A stretch of DNA of 64,000 bases from Pelagomonas calceolata (GCA_918797485.1 CAKKNE010000002.1:2074501-2138500), one strand, 5' to 3'; shown: positions 28,455 through 37,404, numbered from the stretch's first letter. Numbers and translations: made by a program. Notes: generated from the letters alone by a model not told the origin.

Positions 28455-29072
28455 CTACGATTTCGGAGGATTCACGAGAAGGCGTAATTGCGTCGCGGCC
28501 TTGCGTAAGGTCCGGTCCGCCTTGCACGTCGTGCACGTCTTGTGCCGCTTGCCGCTCGAGGCGAAGCGCTCGAACTCCACGCCGTCGCAAGGTCTGCCGC
28601 CGCAATTCGCGCAGGGCGTCTCGTCCGAGGTTCGCGGGACCGGCGCGGCGTGCGCCGACGTGCGCCGGGCGGCGGGCGCGTCCGCGCGCCGGCGCTTGCG
28701 CGACGGCTTCGGGACCAACTGGCCGTCGACGACCGGGTTCGTCTTGCGCCGAGCTTGGACGTCTGCAGGCAGCGCGCGGACCGCCGCGTTGTAGGCGTGC
28801 GCGGCCAGCTCCTGAGTGTCGTGGAGGCCGGCCGAGCGCGTCTTGCCGTCCGCGTCTTTCACGTCCGCTCTCCAGCGCTTGTTCTGCGAGTCCCACCGCA
28901 CGCCCCAAAACTTGGAAGCCCTGATGAGCTTAATCCCGCGTGGGCTAGCGGCCTTTAAGACACTAGCAAGCAGTCGGGGGGAGCGGGAGGGGTACGGGGG
29001 ACCCCGCGACGTAACTAGCCTGAGCCTGAGCCTGAGCAGTAAAAAACCAGCGCCGCCACGCTCGCGACTCAT
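28455..29072 (-). CDS. AP2/ERF-domain protein with C-terminal zinc-ribbon-like segment
   Basis: 205 residues. AP2/ERF DNA-binding domain at about 53-101: SKFWGVRWDSQNKRWRADV, then AGLHDTQELAAHAYNAAVRAL, with the GVRW and WRAD strands and the AAHAYN helix. A basic linker (KPSRKRRRAD) looks like a nuclear signal. C-terminal cysteines C154, C157, C180 and C183 suggest a zinc ribbon. A sequence-specific DNA-binding role is likely; targets are unknown. The start is doubtful. The only Met is at 29072, and the first 45 residues contain a six-base tandem repeat (LRLRLRL) and one copy of the recurrent motif that is intergenic elsewhere. Translation may begin at a non-AUG codon or in an unseen exon. 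Confidence 0.75.
   Translation of the reverse strand: MSRERGGAGFLLLRLRLRLVTSRGPPYPSRSPRLLASVLKAASPRGIKLIRASKFWGVRWDSQNKRWRADVKDADGKTRSAGLHDTQELAAHAYNAAVRALPADVQARRKTNPVVDGQLVPKPSRKRRRADAPAARRTSAHAAPVPRTSDETPCANCGGRPCDGVEFERFASSGKRHKTCTTCKADRTLRKAATQLRLLVNPPKS
28944..28967 (-). promoter_or_regulatory. Recurrent 5' palindromic motif, copy 8
   Basis: Minus-strand reading: GCTAGTGTCTTAAAGG, C, CGCTAGC. It is oriented with the AP2 gene and lies inside the predicted N terminus (codons 36-43), about 30 bp before the AP2 domain. Confidence 0.6.
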
Positions 29073-29139
29073 TCGTCGAAGTGCCGAAGACGCGTCGCGT
29101 CACGCTCGCGCGTGGAAGGAGTCTGTACTAATACGATGC

Positions 29140-31686
29140 TTAGGCCGGAGCGGGTGCCGGCGCGTCCGCCGGCGCCGCTGGCGCCGGCGCCGGCGCCTCG
29201 GCAGCCGGTGCCGGAGCCGGCGGCGCCGGCGTGAGGATGGAATCCGGGAAGTCGAGCGCCCTGACAATATGCTCCCGCGTGTCGATGACCGTGATCGGCG
29301 TCACGGCCACGGTGCAGCCCGAGAGCTTCCACTTGATCAGCTTCTCGCGCATGGGCAGCGGCGGCCGGAAGAAGGGCTCGCGCTTCTCCCGCGGCGCGCG
29401 CGGCTTCGGCACGCGCGGTTTTGGAGGAGACGGCGCGCCGCCGCCGTTCGTGACGCCGCGCTCGTCGCGCGGCGTCAGGCGCCGGTGGTGGTCCAATAAC
29501 TCCACCAGGCGCAGCGTGTCGCCCTGCAGCACGTCGTCCTCCAGGTTCCTTCTCAAATCCCGCGCCATCTCGCCCAAGTCGGCGGATTCCCTCGCGTTGA
29601 GCAATTGATCTAAAATATGAGCCCACAGCAATTTGTTCCATCCTCTCGGTATCCTCTTCTCCAATGTAGTGACGGTCATGTCGATACCTTTGGGCTGGAT
29701 CGCGCTCACGACCATTTGATACAATATACAACCCAGGCCATATAAGTCGACCTCGCGCCGCCACGACGCCCCCTTCAGCGCCGGCGGCCAGGAGTACTCC
29801 TTGACCTGGCACGGCGACCCTTCGCTGGCAAGAAACCTTTGATCCTTGTCGAACGACCGGAGGTCCACAGATATCGAGTAGTCGATCAACGTCACGTTGT
29901 AGCCAGCGGCCGCAATTGCGTCCACAGAAGGCCCGGCACCGACCCTTGTCAGGTCCCCGTAGGACACGCATAGGTTGTCCGGCTTGATGTCCGCGTGGAT
30001 AAAATCGGCCAGATGCATCTCCTGGCACGCCTCTAGCACACCGATGGCGTAGAATAGGGCCACGGGCTCCGTGAACCGCATCTTCTGGGCGTTTAACGCT
30101 TTGGCCAACTCCGATAAAGTCGTGTCGGCGAGCCGCATGGCCACCGCTGACGCGTCTCGATAGCCGAAGAACGCCTTGAGGTCGGCTAAACCACCGACAC
30201 TCTGGGGGCCGTCTACCGGTGGTGCCTGGGCCGGTCGTATACTTCTAGCTTGAGCATGAACTAAAGGAGGCCCTCGGTCCAAGACGCGCGTGTAGCCGCG
30301 GGAAATATCATATTTCAGGTCCGCCTTGGTCCCTCCCTTCTCACAAAATTCCTTCGCAGTCGTCGAACCCTTGTAGGCGTCGAACCTCGCTGCGGAGGCG
30401 CCCTTCTTGGGGTTCTCGGTCTGGATCTCGAGGGGCGCGGCGCGCTCGATCAAGCTGCGCGCGTCCTCTGTTAATGGAGGCAGGCTCGTGGGATCTGGTG
30501 CCGGCGCGGGCGCCTCCGCGGGCGCGGGCGCCGGCGCCGGCGCCGGCTTCGCGGGCCGCCGCCGCGACACCTCGGCCAGGACCTCGATCTCGCGCTCGAT
30601 GCCGAAGCGCCGCTCCCTTCCTCCATTAAAACAGATCTTCAGCGCGCAGCGCTGCGCGTCCTTCCCCTTGAGCGTCACGTCGAAGACGGCGCCAAACGCG
30701 CCGTGGCCCAAGGCCCGATTCGCGACCCACGGCGCATTTAACAAGGAGGAGGAGCCGTCCGTGCGGGGGACCATGGTCACGTGCTCCGGGGTGGTGGCGG
30801 ACATGGGCTTCTTTTTCAGCTTAAACGGCTTGTTTTCCCGGGCGATCGTCGGTTCCACGCCGAGCTGCCTCAGGTCATCGTCCCGCCCCGGAAAGTCGCG
30901 TTTCAACAGTATGTAGGGATCCAACACTTCACCAGTAGCCTCGGGCGTCGGGTTCTCCTCGTCCCAGGGGTTCTTCTTCGGCGCGAAGTCGTCGTCCGAG
31001 TCCTCCTCTTGGGGCTTGGGCGCGGGGGCCGGCGCCTCGGCGGGCGTCTCTTCCGGCGTCACCTGTTGGGGCTCCTCAGCTTCAGCGGCCTCCTTGGCGG
31101 GCTCGGGCGCCGCGTCGTCGTCCTCGTCCATGGCGTCGCCGCGCTGCGCGGCGACCAGGCGCTCGACGAGCGTCGGCTTGTTGCCCTCCGTCGACGCGCC
31201 TACGGCCTCCAGCGCGGCCCGCAACTCCTCGACCTTCATGCGCTTGGCCGCGCTCGTCGCGGCGGCCGCGTCGAAGGCTTCTGGGGCCGGCTCCTCCGTC
31301 GCTTGCGGCGCGGCCGCGGCGCGCTGCGCGGCGATCAAGCGCTCGACGAGCACGGGTTTCGTGCCCTCGGTGTCCTCCGCGCCCGCGGCCTCGAGCGCCG
31401 CGCGGAGCTCCTCGACCTTCATGCGCTTGGCCAGCCGCGTGGCGTCCTCCTCGTCGAAGGCGGCCGGCGCGGCTTCGTCGTCGTCATTGTCGCCGGCCGC
31501 GGCGCGCTTCTTCGCGGCGACAAGGCGCTCGACGAGCGCCGGCTTGTTGCCCTCGGTGTCGTCGACTCCCGCGGCCTCGAGCGCTGCGCGCAGCTCTTCA
31601 GATTTCATGCGTTTGGCCTGCCGCGTCGCTTCTTCTTCGTCGAAAGCATCCGGCGCTGCGTCGCCCGCGCCGGCTTTCCGTTTCAT
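29140..31686 (-). CDS. Protein kinase, BUB1-like, with three N-terminal SAP-like repeats
   Basis: 848 residues. Three SAP-like modules (about 26-57, 82-113, 140-170), each reading RMKxEELRAALEAxG then EGxKPxLVERL, suggest DNA or RNA binding. A kinase domain spans about 320-740. It has GHGAFGAVF glycine loop, ALKICF with the ATP lysine, FIHADIKPDNLCV catalytic loop (about 560-572) and LIDYS in place of DFG. The HADIKPDN and LIDYSISVDL blocks, and the EVDLYGLGCILYQM end, resemble BUB1/BUBR1 kinases more than other families. The N-terminal TPR (Mad3/BUB1) region is absent. A spindle-checkpoint role is possible but unproven; a divergent chromatin kinase is the alternative. The C terminus is an alanine-proline repeat tail. 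Confidence 0.75.
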   Translation of the reverse strand: MKRKAGAGDAAPDAFDEEEATRQAKRMKSEELRAALEAAGVDDTEGNKPALVERLVAAKKRAAAGDNDDDEAAPAAFDEEDATRLAKRMKVEELRAALEAAGAEDTEGTKPVLVERLIAAQRAAAAPQATEEPAPEAFDAAAATSAAKRMKVEELRAALEAVGASTEGNKPTLVERLVAAQRGDAMDEDDDAAPEPAKEAAEAEEPQQVTPEETPAEAPAPAPKPQEEDSDDDFAPKKNPWDEENPTPEATGEVLDPYILLKRDFPGRDDDLRQLGVEPTIARENKPFKLKKKPMSATTPEHVTMVPRTDGSSSLLNAPWVANRALGHGAFGAVFDVTLKGKDAQRCALKICFNGGRERRFGIEREIEVLAEVSRRRPAKPAPAPAPAPAEAPAPAPDPTSLPPLTEDARSLIERAAPLEIQTENPKKGASAARFDAYKGSTTAKEFCEKGGTKADLKYDISRGYTRVLDRGPPLVHAQARSIRPAQAPPVDGPQSVGGLADLKAFFGYRDASAVAMRLADTTLSELAKALNAQKMRFTEPVALFYAIGVLEACQEMHLADFIHADIKPDNLCVSYGDLTRVGAGPSVDAIAAAGYNVTLIDYSISVDLRSFDKDQRFLASEGSPCQVKEYSWPPALKGASWRREVDLYGLGCILYQMVVSAIQPKGIDMTVTTLEKRIPRGWNKLLWAHILDQLLNARESADLGEMARDLRRNLEDDVLQGDTLRLVELLDHHRRLTPRDERGVTNGGGAPSPPKPRVPKPRAPREKREPFFRPPLPMREKLIKWKLSGCTVAVTPITVIDTREHIVRALDFPDSILTPAPPAPAPAAEAPAPAPAAPADAPAPAPA

Positions 31687-32028
31687 CTGTGCTCTCTCTG
31701 AAAAGTTGATACCAGTTTCCGGGCACTAGGGCTCGAGATTTCTTCGCTTAGGCAGCGATTCTCACAAATGCTGATGCTCCGCGCTGTGCGGGCACCCACA
31801 GCGCTGCGTAAGCGCGCACGTCGCTTTGTTCAGCGTCGTCGCGCCAGCTTGATGGACGGCGGTCTAGAGCTCCTAAAATAAATTGGTTGGAGGCCTGGAG
31901 AACTTCTACGATACGTCTCGTTCGGCTGGATCTCAAAAAAAAACGCGGCTGCGTCTGTTGTGTTTTTTGAAAACGGGTTTTGCGTGATAGCCGAGCGAAC
32001 GCTATCGACGCGACGTCTACTCCTACGG
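31687..32028. other. Intergenic region
   Basis: 342 bp upstream of the SAP-repeat kinase and downstream of the glycosyltransferase-like fragment. It has AT-rich runs (nine adenines near 31932) and a short GATAGC/GCTATC hairpin near 31990. No gene or full motif copy seen. Confidence 0.4.
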
Positions 32029-32836
32029 TTATACTAAGGTTAAGCGCGGAGGATTGCGCGCCTGCCACGGGTGCCGCCGCCGGTCGCGCGCGTCGACGCC
32101 GAGCCCCGCGACATAAGCAGAGTAGTTCGCCGGGCACTCCGCGGGGTCGCGCCGCCGCTTTCCTTCAAAGCACGCGCTCTCCACGACCATGGCGTACGAC
32201 CGGTCCCCGTACATTACGGAGAGGGGAAACGTCTGCTGCTCGCTGTGGTGAAAGATCTGCGGTAACAGTTTCGGCGACTGGTGGAGGCCCGGCCGACATT
32301 GGGCGCCGCCCGTGTTCGAGAAGCGCCAGCCCGGGCACCGCGCGTCGATCGCCTCGCAGGTCAGCGCCAGCGGCGCCGGTACTTTATGTAACTTCGCATG
32401 CCGAGCCATGCGGTACGTGAACCGTGCGTATAATTCGCCCTCGTAATCGATACATCCCTCCCGGCCCGCCATGGATAGTATCGTGTGCCAGAGCGAGTAC
32501 TGGTCCTTGAACCTGCGTTCGGCGTGCCACGTCGACGGCGTCGACGCGATCACCCTTGTATTTCCACGCGACAACGCACGTGCACCTATGTCTGAACCAC
32601 GCCGCGAAGAAGTCGCGGCCCCGGCTCGTATCGCGCACGTAGAAGCGGCTGCCGTGGACCTTCCACCGGAGCACATCCATGATCCCGAAGCTCACGTCGC
32701 TCAAGTTGGCCCGGTGCTCCGCGAGCAGGTCCTGTGGAATCGTCCAGGGGTGCTCCACCACGGCATCCAGATCGACGTAATACAAGCCCGTCACACCGGG
32801 CGCGGCCAGGGTCGCTAGGGTCGCGGGCATTTTTAC
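32029..32836 (-). CDS. Nucleotide-diphospho-sugar transferase-like protein, 5' end not found
   Basis: Minus-strand coding segments 32836-32580 and 32512-32029, joined across a 67-bp intron (HRCT-FKDQYSLWHT). The first segment contains LYYVDLDAVVEHPW, a hydrophobic strand with a DxD-type motif found in many glycosyltransferases, and a helix-strand pattern (GIMDVLRWKVHGSRFYVRDT, DFFAAWF) expected of a Rossmann-like GT-A fold. The second has FKDQYSLWHTIL and cysteine-containing loops typical of a secreted domain. The first segment opens directly after an introner-type acceptor, so at least one upstream exon should exist. What lies upstream is an antisense TPR fragment, and the missing exon was not found. 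It may be a truncated gene; a separate start at the Met near 32829 is the alternative. Confidence 0.55.
32513..32579 (-). mobile_element. Introner-type intron, diverged
   Basis: Minus strand: donor GTGCGTTG, element with CGCGTGGAAATACA near its start, GATCGCGTCGACG in its core, end CCGAACGCAG, exon GTTCAAGG. The flanking 8-mers match at about half their positions. The frame is preserved in phase 2. Confidence 0.65.
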
Positions 32837-32851
32837 CTGTGTGGAAATCAA
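32837..32851 (-). mobile_element. Single introner terminus (half element)
   Basis: TTGATTTCCACACAG on the minus strand, identical to the canonical introner end, directly before exon sequence GTAAAAAT at 32836. No partner terminus or second GTAAAAAT was found in the next 400 bp; a TPR fragment in the opposite orientation adjoins it. Confidence 0.7.
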
Positions 32852-33189
32852 TCAGTATAGACACCCTCCGAGCAGCCTTCAACAACGATCTTCGTGGTCT
32901 ACAGCGCTTGGAAGAAGCCAAGTCATTGTTACTAAAAACGATGCCCGTGGCGCGACGCGTCCTCGGAAAGAATGATAGACTCACGCTCAAGATGAGGGCG
33001 TGTTACGGGCAGTCGCTCTACATGGACGCTGACGCCACGCTCGACGATCTCCGCGAGGCCTTGACGATTTTCGAGGAAATTGAACGGATCGCGCGGCGCG
33101 TGCTTGGTGGCGCGCACCCGCTCCTAGTATCAATAGAGCGCGACCTGAAAAGGTCGCGAGCGGCGCTCCGCGCCCGCGAGACGCCGTAG
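32852..33189 (+). pseudogene. Fragment of a kinesin-light-chain-like TPR family gene
   Basis: Plus-strand open segment ending at a TAG at 33187-33189. NNDLRGLQRLEEAKSLL, then LTLKMRACYGQSLYMDADAT, LDDLREALTIFEEIERIARR and VLGGAHPLLVSIERDLKRSR match the last repeats of TPR_10/kinesin-light-chain-like proteins, a hugely expanded family in pelagophytes (from memory, not searched). Only the C-terminal two repeats are present and no start codon or promoter precedes them in a sensible place. It lies antisense between two minus-strand genes and starts at the introner terminus. It is most likely a captured or leftover 3' exon, so it is called a fragment rather than a gene. Confidence 0.6.
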
Positions 33190-33219
33190 TCGAGATACAA
33201 GCTCACCATATAACCTAAA

Positions 33220-35997
33220 TTACCCGTACCCGCCCGCCACAGCCCGGAACCGCGGCCGCGCCGCGCCCGGCGCCCGCGACGACCTAAATGAACAAGCCCC
33301 ACCCTTCCGCGGCGCCGTCTCGTTCAAAGCATCCACATCATCGTAGAACAGCGCGAGCGTCACATTGCCCGGCCGCGACGTGTCCGGCAGGCCCTTCGTG
33401 GCCACGTAGCGCCCGTAGGCATCGTCCAGCGCCCTCAAATCCACGACGACCAGGGGCCCCGCCATGCTCAGGGGCACGAAGTAGGGCTGCGAGCCCTTGC
33501 GCGACTGGCGCGTGTTCGCTTTCAGGTTCGCGAACGTCAAATCGGAGACCAACCACTGCTCGTTGAGTTTCGGGCAGTAGTAGACCCGCAGCGGGCACGC
33601 GGGGCCGTCCAACTCCGGTTCTAAGAGAGCGAGTCCATCGGAAGCGACCTGGGCGAGGTCCACTCGTCTTATTTTCAGAAAGACCGCCGCCACGGCCCTG
33701 AGATAATTCGTCTCCCGCGAATTGTAGGACTCCGTGTCGTCATCGGCCGCGAAGGCCGCCGCGGCGATGCCCGCCGCCTCGGCCGCCGTCGCCGCCGCCA
33801 TCGATTCCACGCGAGCTTTTTGCACGAACTTGTCGTAAGGGAGTTGTGGCCGTAACATGAACCGATCGAGGTACCGTTCCGAGTGCGTCTCGTTCGGGCT
33901 CCGCGCCCAGCTCCGTACCTTGAGCAGGTTGTAGGACGGCTCCGACGGGTATTGCGCGTCCACGGCGCCGTCCGCGAGGACGTCGATGATGCGTGCTGTC
34001 CGTTTCAACGCGAAGGAGCTCCGTGCCCGTTTTGTGGATGAGGGAAAGTCCCGCATCGTCCGCGGGAAGAGGACGGCGTCCGGTGCGGAAGCGATGCGCG
34101 CCGTTTTCAGCGACGCCGTCGGCAGGTCGCTCAGCCGCATCTGCAGTAAAGCCGCAAGCTCGCGCGGGCACCTATCTAGCGTGCGATGGTTCCGCGCGCC
34201 ATTGACGGCGTAGTCCGCCACGGGCACGTCGACGAAGCGCGGCGGGCCCAGGCCCGCGCGCGCCGCGACGAGCGAAAACGCGACGTCCGCGCAGCCCTCG
34301 ACGGCCTCAATATAAGCGTGGACTTGCGGCGGTAATAAACACCGGTACACGAACAACAACCACGCCGGCACGACCTGCAGGCGCCCCGACGCTAATGAGA
34401 AGGTAGAGTCCTCGCCGCCGTTCAGTCCGACCTCGAGACCGTCGTGCGACATAACTAGGGGCGAGGCAATGCCGTTGCCCTCTCGAGCCGCGGCCAGGAG
34501 CGCGTTGAGGGACGACGCCGCCACGACGACGTCGTCGTCGGCGATGAGGACGTGCGACGTCGGGACCTCGAACAGGGCATACCGCCGCGACGGCGCCGCG
34601 AGGGGCCGCCAGAGCGTCGTGACGGCGACGTCGTCTCCTCGCACACTCTGGACGACGCGCCGCGGCGCCGGGTCCGCGAGCGGCGGGCTTGAAGAGTGCC
34701 ACGCGATCACAATTCGTTGTACAATTGTAGCGTTCGCGTAGTGCGCCACGAGCCGCTCCAGAGGTATTTTTGAGCCATCAATAGTATTCAGGACCACGGT
34801 CAATCTATGGGAGATGCGGTCGTGGCCTCTGGTGGCGAAGTGGGCCTGGACGTTTTCACAGGTTCTAGGTCTACATAACGCCAGCGTCGAATTCTGGCAG
34901 AGGGCCACGCCGCACCTTTGGCCTTGAGATGGGAGATGGGCCGCATATCCGACACATCCCAAATGGGCGGCGGCCTCGTCGGCACTGCGCCACCACCGCA
35001 ACCATATTACTGGTGCGTAGCTCCCCACAAAATCTTTGAATGAGGACACCCACCAGGGCTTCGCGCCGCCGCCGAAATGAACTGAAGCGAGGCCGTCTTT
35101 TGGCGGCGCGCCCATGCGCGGGTCCTTCGCCTCGAGCTCCCAGCGCCGTTCTAGACCTTGTACGAGTTTCGCGCCCGCGGGATCATTTAGATGAGACGGC
35201 GCCAGGGCGTACTTCGCATCTAACGAGAGCCAGCCTTCCGTCTCGGTATCAAACCGCGCGTCTTCCGAACGCTCGTCCAGATGGCCTTCCAGGACTTGCG
35301 CTGCACCTACATCATCAAATTGCGCCTCGCTCCTTGTGATAAGATTCTCCATCATGTCGATAGAGGGCTTCAATACTAATAAAGATGAAGATAGACTTCG
35401 AGGGTAGGCGCCCGGCACCGCACCGAGCCGGTCTATTTTAAATAACGTATCGAGCGGCGCGACGACAAACGAGTCCGCGTCCAAATAAATGACACGATCA
35501 AAACCAGATAACCCGAACGCGCGGAAGCGGGCGTAGCGGCAGTGCGTCGCCTCCGTAAAGCCCGGCCAGCGGACGTCCCTAATTCGCCGCGGCTTCACGC
35601 GCGACGGTGCCATCATCCGCAAAATCTCCTCCGGTTGTTTTGATACGCGCGGCGTCAGCAGCGGGATGAGCTGCGCGTCCGTGCCGGATCTTAACAAAGA
35701 CATGAGCAGCACGACGGCCGGGAGCGCGTCGCCATCATCACACAGTACAGTGGAGAAGGCCTTCCTTAACACTTTTGGTGCCTTCGCGTTCGCCTCGCGC
35801 GCGGCTTTGTCGGATGCGGCGGCCTCCTTGACGAAGAGCGGCGCCTTGGTCGTCGTCGCCACGAAGTGCTGGCGCCCGCGGAGCGCCGGGCGGCCCTCAT
35901 CGTCCGTGCGCACGCTCATGGAGTAGAAGACCATCAAGCCGCAGCCGTACACCAGCAGCACGATGAGTGCTAGCGCGGCGACGCTGCGGACGCGCAT
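33220..35997 (-). CDS. Bifunctional-looking glycosyltransferase: GT8-like plus GT64 (exostosin-like) domains
   Basis: 925 residues. A type II membrane anchor near the N terminus (ALALIVLLVYGCGLMVFY) predicts a Golgi lumen enzyme. Residues about 80-360 are a GT8/glycogenin-like domain with VIYLDADSFVV (DxD near 172) and, later, HFGGGAKPW, the family's HxGxxKPW motif. Residues about 400-610 resemble GT64 (exostosin C-terminal/EXTL2): LTVVLNTIDGSKIPLERLV opens it and HVLIADDDVVV carries the metal-binding DDD near 485. The last 300 residues are not recognised. A two-domain enzyme adding two different sugars alternately, as exostosins and LARGE do, is an attractive inference; donor sugars cannot be read. 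Confidence 0.8.
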   Translation of the reverse strand: MRVRSVAALALIVLLVYGCGLMVFYSMSVRTDDEGRPALRGRQHFVATTTKAPLFVKEAAASDKAAREANAKAPKVLRKAFSTVLCDDGDALPAVVLLMSLLRSGTDAQLIPLLTPRVSKQPEEILRMMAPSRVKPRRIRDVRWPGFTEATHCRYARFRAFGLSGFDRVIYLDADSFVVAPLDTLFKIDRLGAVPGAYPRSLSSSLLVLKPSIDMMENLITRSEAQFDDVGAAQVLEGHLDERSEDARFDTETEGWLSLDAKYALAPSHLNDPAGAKLVQGLERRWELEAKDPRMGAPPKDGLASVHFGGGAKPWWVSSFKDFVGSYAPVIWLRWWRSADEAAAHLGCVGYAAHLPSQGQRCGVALCQNSTLALCRPRTCENVQAHFATRGHDRISHRLTVVLNTIDGSKIPLERLVAHYANATIVQRIVIAWHSSSPPLADPAPRRVVQSVRGDDVAVTTLWRPLAAPSRRYALFEVPTSHVLIADDDVVVAASSLNALLAAAREGNGIASPLVMSHDGLEVGLNGGEDSTFSLASGRLQVVPAWLLFVYRCLLPPQVHAYIEAVEGCADVAFSLVAARAGLGPPRFVDVPVADYAVNGARNHRTLDRCPRELAALLQMRLSDLPTASLKTARIASAPDAVLFPRTMRDFPSSTKRARSSFALKRTARIIDVLADGAVDAQYPSEPSYNLLKVRSWARSPNETHSERYLDRFMLRPQLPYDKFVQKARVESMAAATAAEAAGIAAAAFAADDDTESYNSRETNYLRAVAAVFLKIRRVDLAQVASDGLALLEPELDGPACPLRVYYCPKLNEQWLVSDLTFANLKANTRQSRKGSQPYFVPLSMAGPLVVVDLRALDDAYGRYVATKGLPDTSRPGNVTLALFYDDVDALNETAPRKGGACSFRSSRAPGAARPRFRAVAGGYG

Positions 35998-36207
35998 TGT
36001 GCTGTGCTTTTTATCTATCCATGCGGCATCTTAAGCATGCATTTTACCGATGCAACTGCACCGATACAACTGCTGTGCGCGCGCCGCGCGTATGCAGGAT
36101 AACAGGCGAAAAATCGGTGTGAAAAAACGGGTTTTTCGCGGCGTTTGCAGCTCTGCAGACAGTGCCAAGGACACGAAGGATACTTACACGCACACCGGAC
36201 CTCTCCA

Positions 36208-37329
36208 CTACGCCATGGCCGCGGCCGAGGAGGGGTTGTCGCACTCGAAGGACGGCGTGTCGTCGGACGCGAACGTCGCCGCGGCGAGCTCCTTCATGTC
36301 GCGGCGCGTCAGCGACCAGTCGAAGAGCTCGACGTCCTGCTTGAGATGTTCTGGAGAAGACGACTTCGTCACAACGGCCGCGTTGAGCTGCACGAGGTAC
36401 TTGAGAGCGACTTGCGCCGTACTCTTATTGTGGGCCTTGGCGATCTTCGTCGTGAGCGGTCCAGATAATATGTCCGACGAGCCGTGGCCGCCGGACCCAA
36501 TCGGCGAGTAGGCCTGCGAGACGATGCCGCGCGCCGCGTTCATCGCGAGGAAGCCCTGAGGGTCGGGACCCATCCCTACGTGAAGCTGGAACTGGTTGAC
36601 CATCGGCTGCGTTTTAAAGTCCTTGAGGCACTGCAGGCACTGCGTGCAGTAGTTGGAGACGCCGATAGCACTAAACAGGCCCTTCTCGTACGCCTTCACG
36701 GCCGCGGACCACTGCGCCTTGATGGCGTCGCATTCCGTGCAGGAGATCTTCTTGTTCGCGTTGCACAGGGCCATGCCGTCCTTGCCGACCAGACACGGGG
36801 GGAAATGGAGCAGTACTAAGTCGACGTGGCCCTGCAAGTCGTAGCTGCTGTTGAGCAGCGCGTAGTCCTTTTGCAGGTACGACAACGTGGAGCCCTCGCA
36901 GTCCTTTGGGTCGACTCCATTAATTCCGCAGCCAGGCACTTTCGTAGTTATGAATATGTCCTTTCGGGCGAGCTTCGCGGCAGCCGCGCCCGCGGCGAGG
37001 CCCTTGCTCACGCCCGCCTGGTTGCCGTAATCATATGCCGTATCGATGTGCCGAAACCCTGAAGTTAGCGCCGCTTGCACGCTGGCTTCGGCTTCGCCGT
37101 CGTCGTACTGCCATGTGCCCGCGGACATGGTCGGCATGACGAGACCGTTGCGGAGCACCTTGCCCTGCTGATTCTGATTATCGTACCCGCCCGTTCCGGC
37201 AGCGATCGTCGGCATCACCACGCCGTTGCGCAGCGTCTTGTGCGAGGTGGAGCCATCCTGCTCTGTTTGTAGTGCCGCCACCACGCGCGTTGTCGCGAAA
37301 ACGAGGCAGAACAGAGAAGTTTGGGTCAT
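36208..37329 (-). CDS. Aldo-keto reductase with N-terminal secretory signal
   Basis: 373 residues. The N terminus (SLFCLVFATTRVVAAL) looks like a signal peptide. The catalytic tetrad of the superfamily is visible: D96 and Y101 in HIDTAYDYG, K130 in FITTKVPG, H175 in LLHFP. GVSNYC, NQFQLH and AYSPIG are further family blocks. AKRs reduce aldehydes and ketones with NADPH. A strand segment is duplicated: LRNGVVMPTIAAGT (33-46) and LRNGLVMPTMSAGT (59-72), so the first copy is extra. Several added cysteines (C-x2-C pairs in SCTEC and TQCLQC) fit an oxidising compartment. Substrate unknown; a plastid or secretory location is inferred from the leader. Confidence 0.9.
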   Translation of the reverse strand: MTQTSLFCLVFATTRVVAALQTEQDGSTSHKTLRNGVVMPTIAAGTGGYDNQNQQGKVLRNGLVMPTMSAGTWQYDDGEAEASVQAALTSGFRHIDTAYDYGNQAGVSKGLAAGAAAAKLARKDIFITTKVPGCGINGVDPKDCEGSTLSYLQKDYALLNSSYDLQGHVDLVLLHFPPCLVGKDGMALCNANKKISCTECDAIKAQWSAAVKAYEKGLFSAIGVSNYCTQCLQCLKDFKTQPMVNQFQLHVGMGPDPQGFLAMNAARGIVSQAYSPIGSGGHGSSDILSGPLTTKIAKAHNKSTAQVALKYLVQLNAAVVTKSSSPEHLKQDVELFDWSLTRRDMKELAAATFASDDTPSFECDNPSSAAAMA

Positions 37330-37404
37330 CGCGACGCAAATGCTGGTTCCTTACTCCACAGATCGTGTGCGATACAGCACCACCTAGCTGCTCTCTTGTG
37401 TCGA

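Noticed and set aside
29160-29230. Alanine-proline repeat at the kinase C terminus as a separate repeat element
   Set aside because: It is an in-frame low-complexity tail, similar to tails in several neighbouring genes.
32837-33240. Joining the GT8-GT64 gene to the downstream glycosyltransferase-like segment as one gene
   Set aside because: The only phase-matching donor (GTGGCGGG, near the end of the first gene) does not resemble the acceptor-side 8-mer GTAAAAAT, and the intron would have to contain the whole antisense TPR fragment.
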